From Antedon mediterranea (taxonomy: Eukaryota > Echinodermata > Crinoidea > Comatulida > Antedonidae), in NCBI RefSeq assembly GCF_964355755.1, contig NC_092680.1, positions 4,007,001 to 4,071,000 on the forward strand: a DNA stretch of 64,000 nucleotides, given 5' to 3'. Below, piece after piece: positions 61,283-64,000 of this stretch. Position 1 is the stretch's first letter. Each line of letters starts with the position of its first letter. Under the pieces are notes generated by a model that saw only the letters and a program-made list of their open reading frames with translations, did not search any database and was not told where the DNA came from. The position numbers and the translations under genes are program-made.

Positions 61283-61825
61283 TGTGTTTCAAATGAAACC
61301 CGATTAATACGCAGAGTGCAGAATAAATTAAGCACCTTCTACCTCATTTGTTTAATTTCACAGGAAAAATCAAATACGTTCAAATGAATAAGGTAAACAG
61401 GCGTAAAATTAAAATAGAATAAGACTCGATTTACACTAAAATTGTTTTGCGCATCCAAGAGTACCAGCACATAAACAAGTTGTTTATTTGGGTTAAATAA
61501 AGAGAAAGGAGCAATCCAGAGAAGGGAAAAATGAACCGGACAATATTAAATACATTGAATTTCTTGAAATAAACTTTATTTTCATCCATCCTAATTATGA
61601 AATACTTTGGATAATGTTCTTACATTAGAAAAGAAACGAATAAAAATAAAACAATAATTCACGTATAAAAAAAGAAAAAGTTGGTTGAATATTTTGTCAT
61701 TACTATTATTCTGTATGTATTTTCGGTTCAATTTTGGTCAAAATAAATAACTATTAGGAGGCCTATGTGAACATTGAATAGGCATACAGGTAGTCTAAGA
61801 AAACATTTTATAAGAATTTTTCTTA

Positions 61826-61853
61826 TAGGGGGACAATAGGCCCATCTTTAAAT
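61826..61853. mobile_element. MITE end fragment, GTCCCCC family
   Basis: tagggggacaataggcccatctttaa resembles the right terminus of the family with a small insertion. No left end nearby. Confidence 0.35.
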
Positions 61854-61974
61854 ACAACCTGTGGTGAACGAAATTGTTTCTTATTCCCACAAGGGGTCTT
61901 AAATGACGCCATGGCACTTGGGAGGGTACAACAAGAATTATGCACCGATTACATGTATACACATCTCATCGATA

Positions 61975-62460
61975 AGATTCAAGATTCAAGAAATTTTATT
62001 TGTCCATAAAAATGGAAATTCACTTTGCTTGGTATATTAAAACAACAATATTGCAACAATTTAAAACGTGCAGTATTATAACAGATTTAAAAATACAAGA
62101 TAAAAAGTTAAAAATACTGTTTAAAAATGTAAAACTATTTAAAAATTGCATTATCGTCTTACATTAGAATTAAAAATATGAATGCTATTTACAACGAAGG
62201 ATTTTCTAGTTCTACAAAGATTTGCTCTTGGAGGTCGTAGCCTAATACCTGATCTATTTAAGTTATAACAGTAATGTAACGGATGAGTGGGGTCTTTCAT
62301 AATATTGTTTACTTTTTTTTAAATACTCATTTCATAAATAAATGAACAAGGCGTTAGATCAGCTTTAATAATACGTTGTGCAATTTTACGTGGTCTCTCA
62401 ATATTTTTTATATTTGATAATTTAATAATAACTGTATTAAATCGTGATTATTCGACTTTA
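61975..62460 (-). mobile_element. Degenerate LINE 3' end (minus strand)
   Basis: On the minus strand the end reads tggacaaataaaatttcttg followed by ttgaatc units (61976-61992 on the plus strand). Upstream in minus order is coding-like sequence with RPRKIAQRIIKADLTPCS, DPTHPLHYCYNLNRSGIRLR and a stop at 62151-62153, which resembles the C-terminal region of LINE reverse transcriptases. At least one stop or frameshift lies in an A-run near 62320. Confidence 0.5.
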
Positions 62461-64000
62461 AATTATTTCGTTTCTGGAAAAGTGTCAAGATAAGTTACGG
62501 TTTATTGTCACATATGATGACCACTTACATTGCACACGCCTACAAATTTTCCTATCTAACATTGACATCTGTTAAATGGTAACAATATACATATTTCTAG
62601 CTATTTTACCTGGTGGTAAAGTATTTAATAAGGTATATTTTTGACCAGCCAATCATGTAACTTGTTATATGGCCTCCGGGGATATTATTAACGTTTATCT
62701 AGGAATGTGACGACTTATCCAAATGTTTGCACGTTCCGGCTCCCTAGTCGAGTGACTTGCATCCCAAAGATTGTGAGAAACTTAAACGGCAATATTCAAT
62801 TACTATTATTTGCCGATGATTCCCCGAGGTAAGTACACGCCGATATCCCGCAGATTCAAATCGTGTCGAAAATCAAACCGACAGAAACAAAAGGTATTTT
62901 GGATTTTGAAGATAAGGATTTTTTTTTCGGATGAACTCTCTTGAGCAGGACATGATATCGCGTTGCCAAACTCTTGGAATTAGAAAAAAGCGTTTTCATT
63001 TTTGAAGATGACAAAGAAATTATCGGTGTAATGTTTCAAATTTAATTTGGCTTTCCAAAAAAATGTTGTATGAATTGATCTTTCTAAGAATATGACGTAC
63101 GTAAGAGGATGACGACTACGATGGTGATGACGATGATGACAATGATGATGGCAATGTCATAGTGAATGATGATGATGGTGAATGATCATGATTATGATGA
63201 TGGTGAAAACAACGATCATGATAATGAGAAAGAGGACGTACGATGACAATGATGGTGATGATGATGATGATGACAACGAGGACACGATGATGACAATGAT
63301 GATGATGATGACAACGAGGACGACGACGATGATGACAACGACGATGATGACAATGATGATGATGACAATGATGATGATGACAATGATGATGATGACAATG
63401 ATGGTGATGACAATGATGGTGATGATGATGATGATGATTAACGTTATTTCCGACACACGGTTCTACTATAATACTACTATCAAAATAAGCATTTGCATAC
63501 AATAACAAAAAGAGATTTACGTCTTCAACTGAGTGAAACGTATATTATTACGTCAAAATATAGATTTCTCATAACATTTCACTATTTCCAACAAGAGTTG
63601 GGTTTATAGTTACATTTTCCAAATTAAATCAATAACCAATCTTGCTTAAATTTCATTATTTATGTTCAGAAACATTTGTTGCTAATTATGACGTCACACC
63701 ACTATTTTTTCACTCGCTAACTCTGGAATGCGACCTCTCTAAACAATGGGTTTTTATATAATTTATTTCTCGTGCCATACGCTGAGCAGGGAATTGTCAA
63801 ATTATCTTTAATTTTTGTTGTTGGGACAAAGGAACACAAATAACTGGGTTCAAACCGACCTCCTTAAACGTACCGATGGGTGCCAGAGGATTAAGGTAAG
63901 GCTATTTAGGTATAGCCGAAATCATGGTATGCTAAATGGAACAGACACCAGCCGAATGGACAAAAATATCGTCGAAGTCATTGCCATGGTTAAACTTAAA
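62461..64000. other. Right-hand end of window, no gene recognised
   Basis: Apart from the trinucleotide tract, I see no coding region, RNA gene or clear mobile element. Confidence 0.5.
63110..63440. repeat. GAT/GAC trinucleotide repeat tract
   Basis: About 330 bases of imperfect (GAT)n and (GAC)n with embedded gatgatgatgacaat units in tandem. It produces poly-His, poly-Ile, poly-Ser and Asp/Met ORFs in different frames, none of which is likely to be a gene. Confidence 0.95.

Noticed and set aside
63116-63508. Poly-His, poly-Ile and poly-Ser ORFs
   Set aside because: Products of the GAT/GAC trinucleotide tract.

Overview
This is a eukaryotic, AT-rich, intron-rich window, most likely from a marine invertebrate deuterostome and possibly an echinoderm. 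The evidence is the gene set (R-spondin, a VGAT-type transporter, a Src-family kinase and Myc, all with spliced exons), GT-AG introns from a few hundred bases to about 11 kb, and many foldback (MITE-like) repeats and non-LTR retrotransposon tails. The species cannot be named from sequence alone. No bacterial operon, CRISPR array, rRNA or intact tRNA gene was seen.

Layout. 1-6408 (+): the 3' four exons of an R-spondin gene (two furin-like Cys-rich modules, a TSP1 module and a basic tail); the signal-peptide exon lies to the left of the window. 6409-10530: intergenic, between convergent 3' ends. 10531-22818 (-): a two-exon vesicular inhibitory amino acid transporter gene (SLC32A1/VGAT/unc-47), whose 10.8-kb intron carries a 20-bp satellite and several foldback elements. 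22819-29900: gene-poor DNA with several MITE-like palindromes and a probable tRNA-derived SINE. About 29.9-43.5 kb (+): an eleven-coding-exon Src-family tyrosine kinase of 824 residues. It has an unusual N-terminal region of about 260 residues built from a 14-residue Asp/Thr/His repeat, followed by SH3, SH2 and kinase domains and a shortened C-terminal tail. A 5'-truncated LINE sits in one of its introns. 44.4-50.9 kb: a large array of nested palindromes followed by a 1.5-kb tandem duplication. 51-56.4 kb: gene-poor. 56394-58991 (-): Myc, two coding exons, 395 residues, with a probable non-coding first exon and promoter near 59.5-59.8 kb. 60.6-64 kb: retroelement 3' remnants and a GAT/GAC trinucleotide tract.

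How the genes relate. They do not form one pathway unit, although R-spondin (Wnt potentiation), Src-type kinases and Myc all act in growth control and VGAT marks inhibitory neurons. The linkage itself is notable. From remembered human gene positions, RSPO, SRC-family and MYC-family paralogues recur together on 1p34-35, 8q and 6q (without MYC), and SRC lies near SLC32A1 on 20q11. This window may therefore preserve the pre-duplication neighbourhood.

The best candidate for something undescribed is the Src-family kinase with the His/Asp repeat domain. Second are the MITE families that share one terminal motif, and the palindrome array downstream of the kinase.
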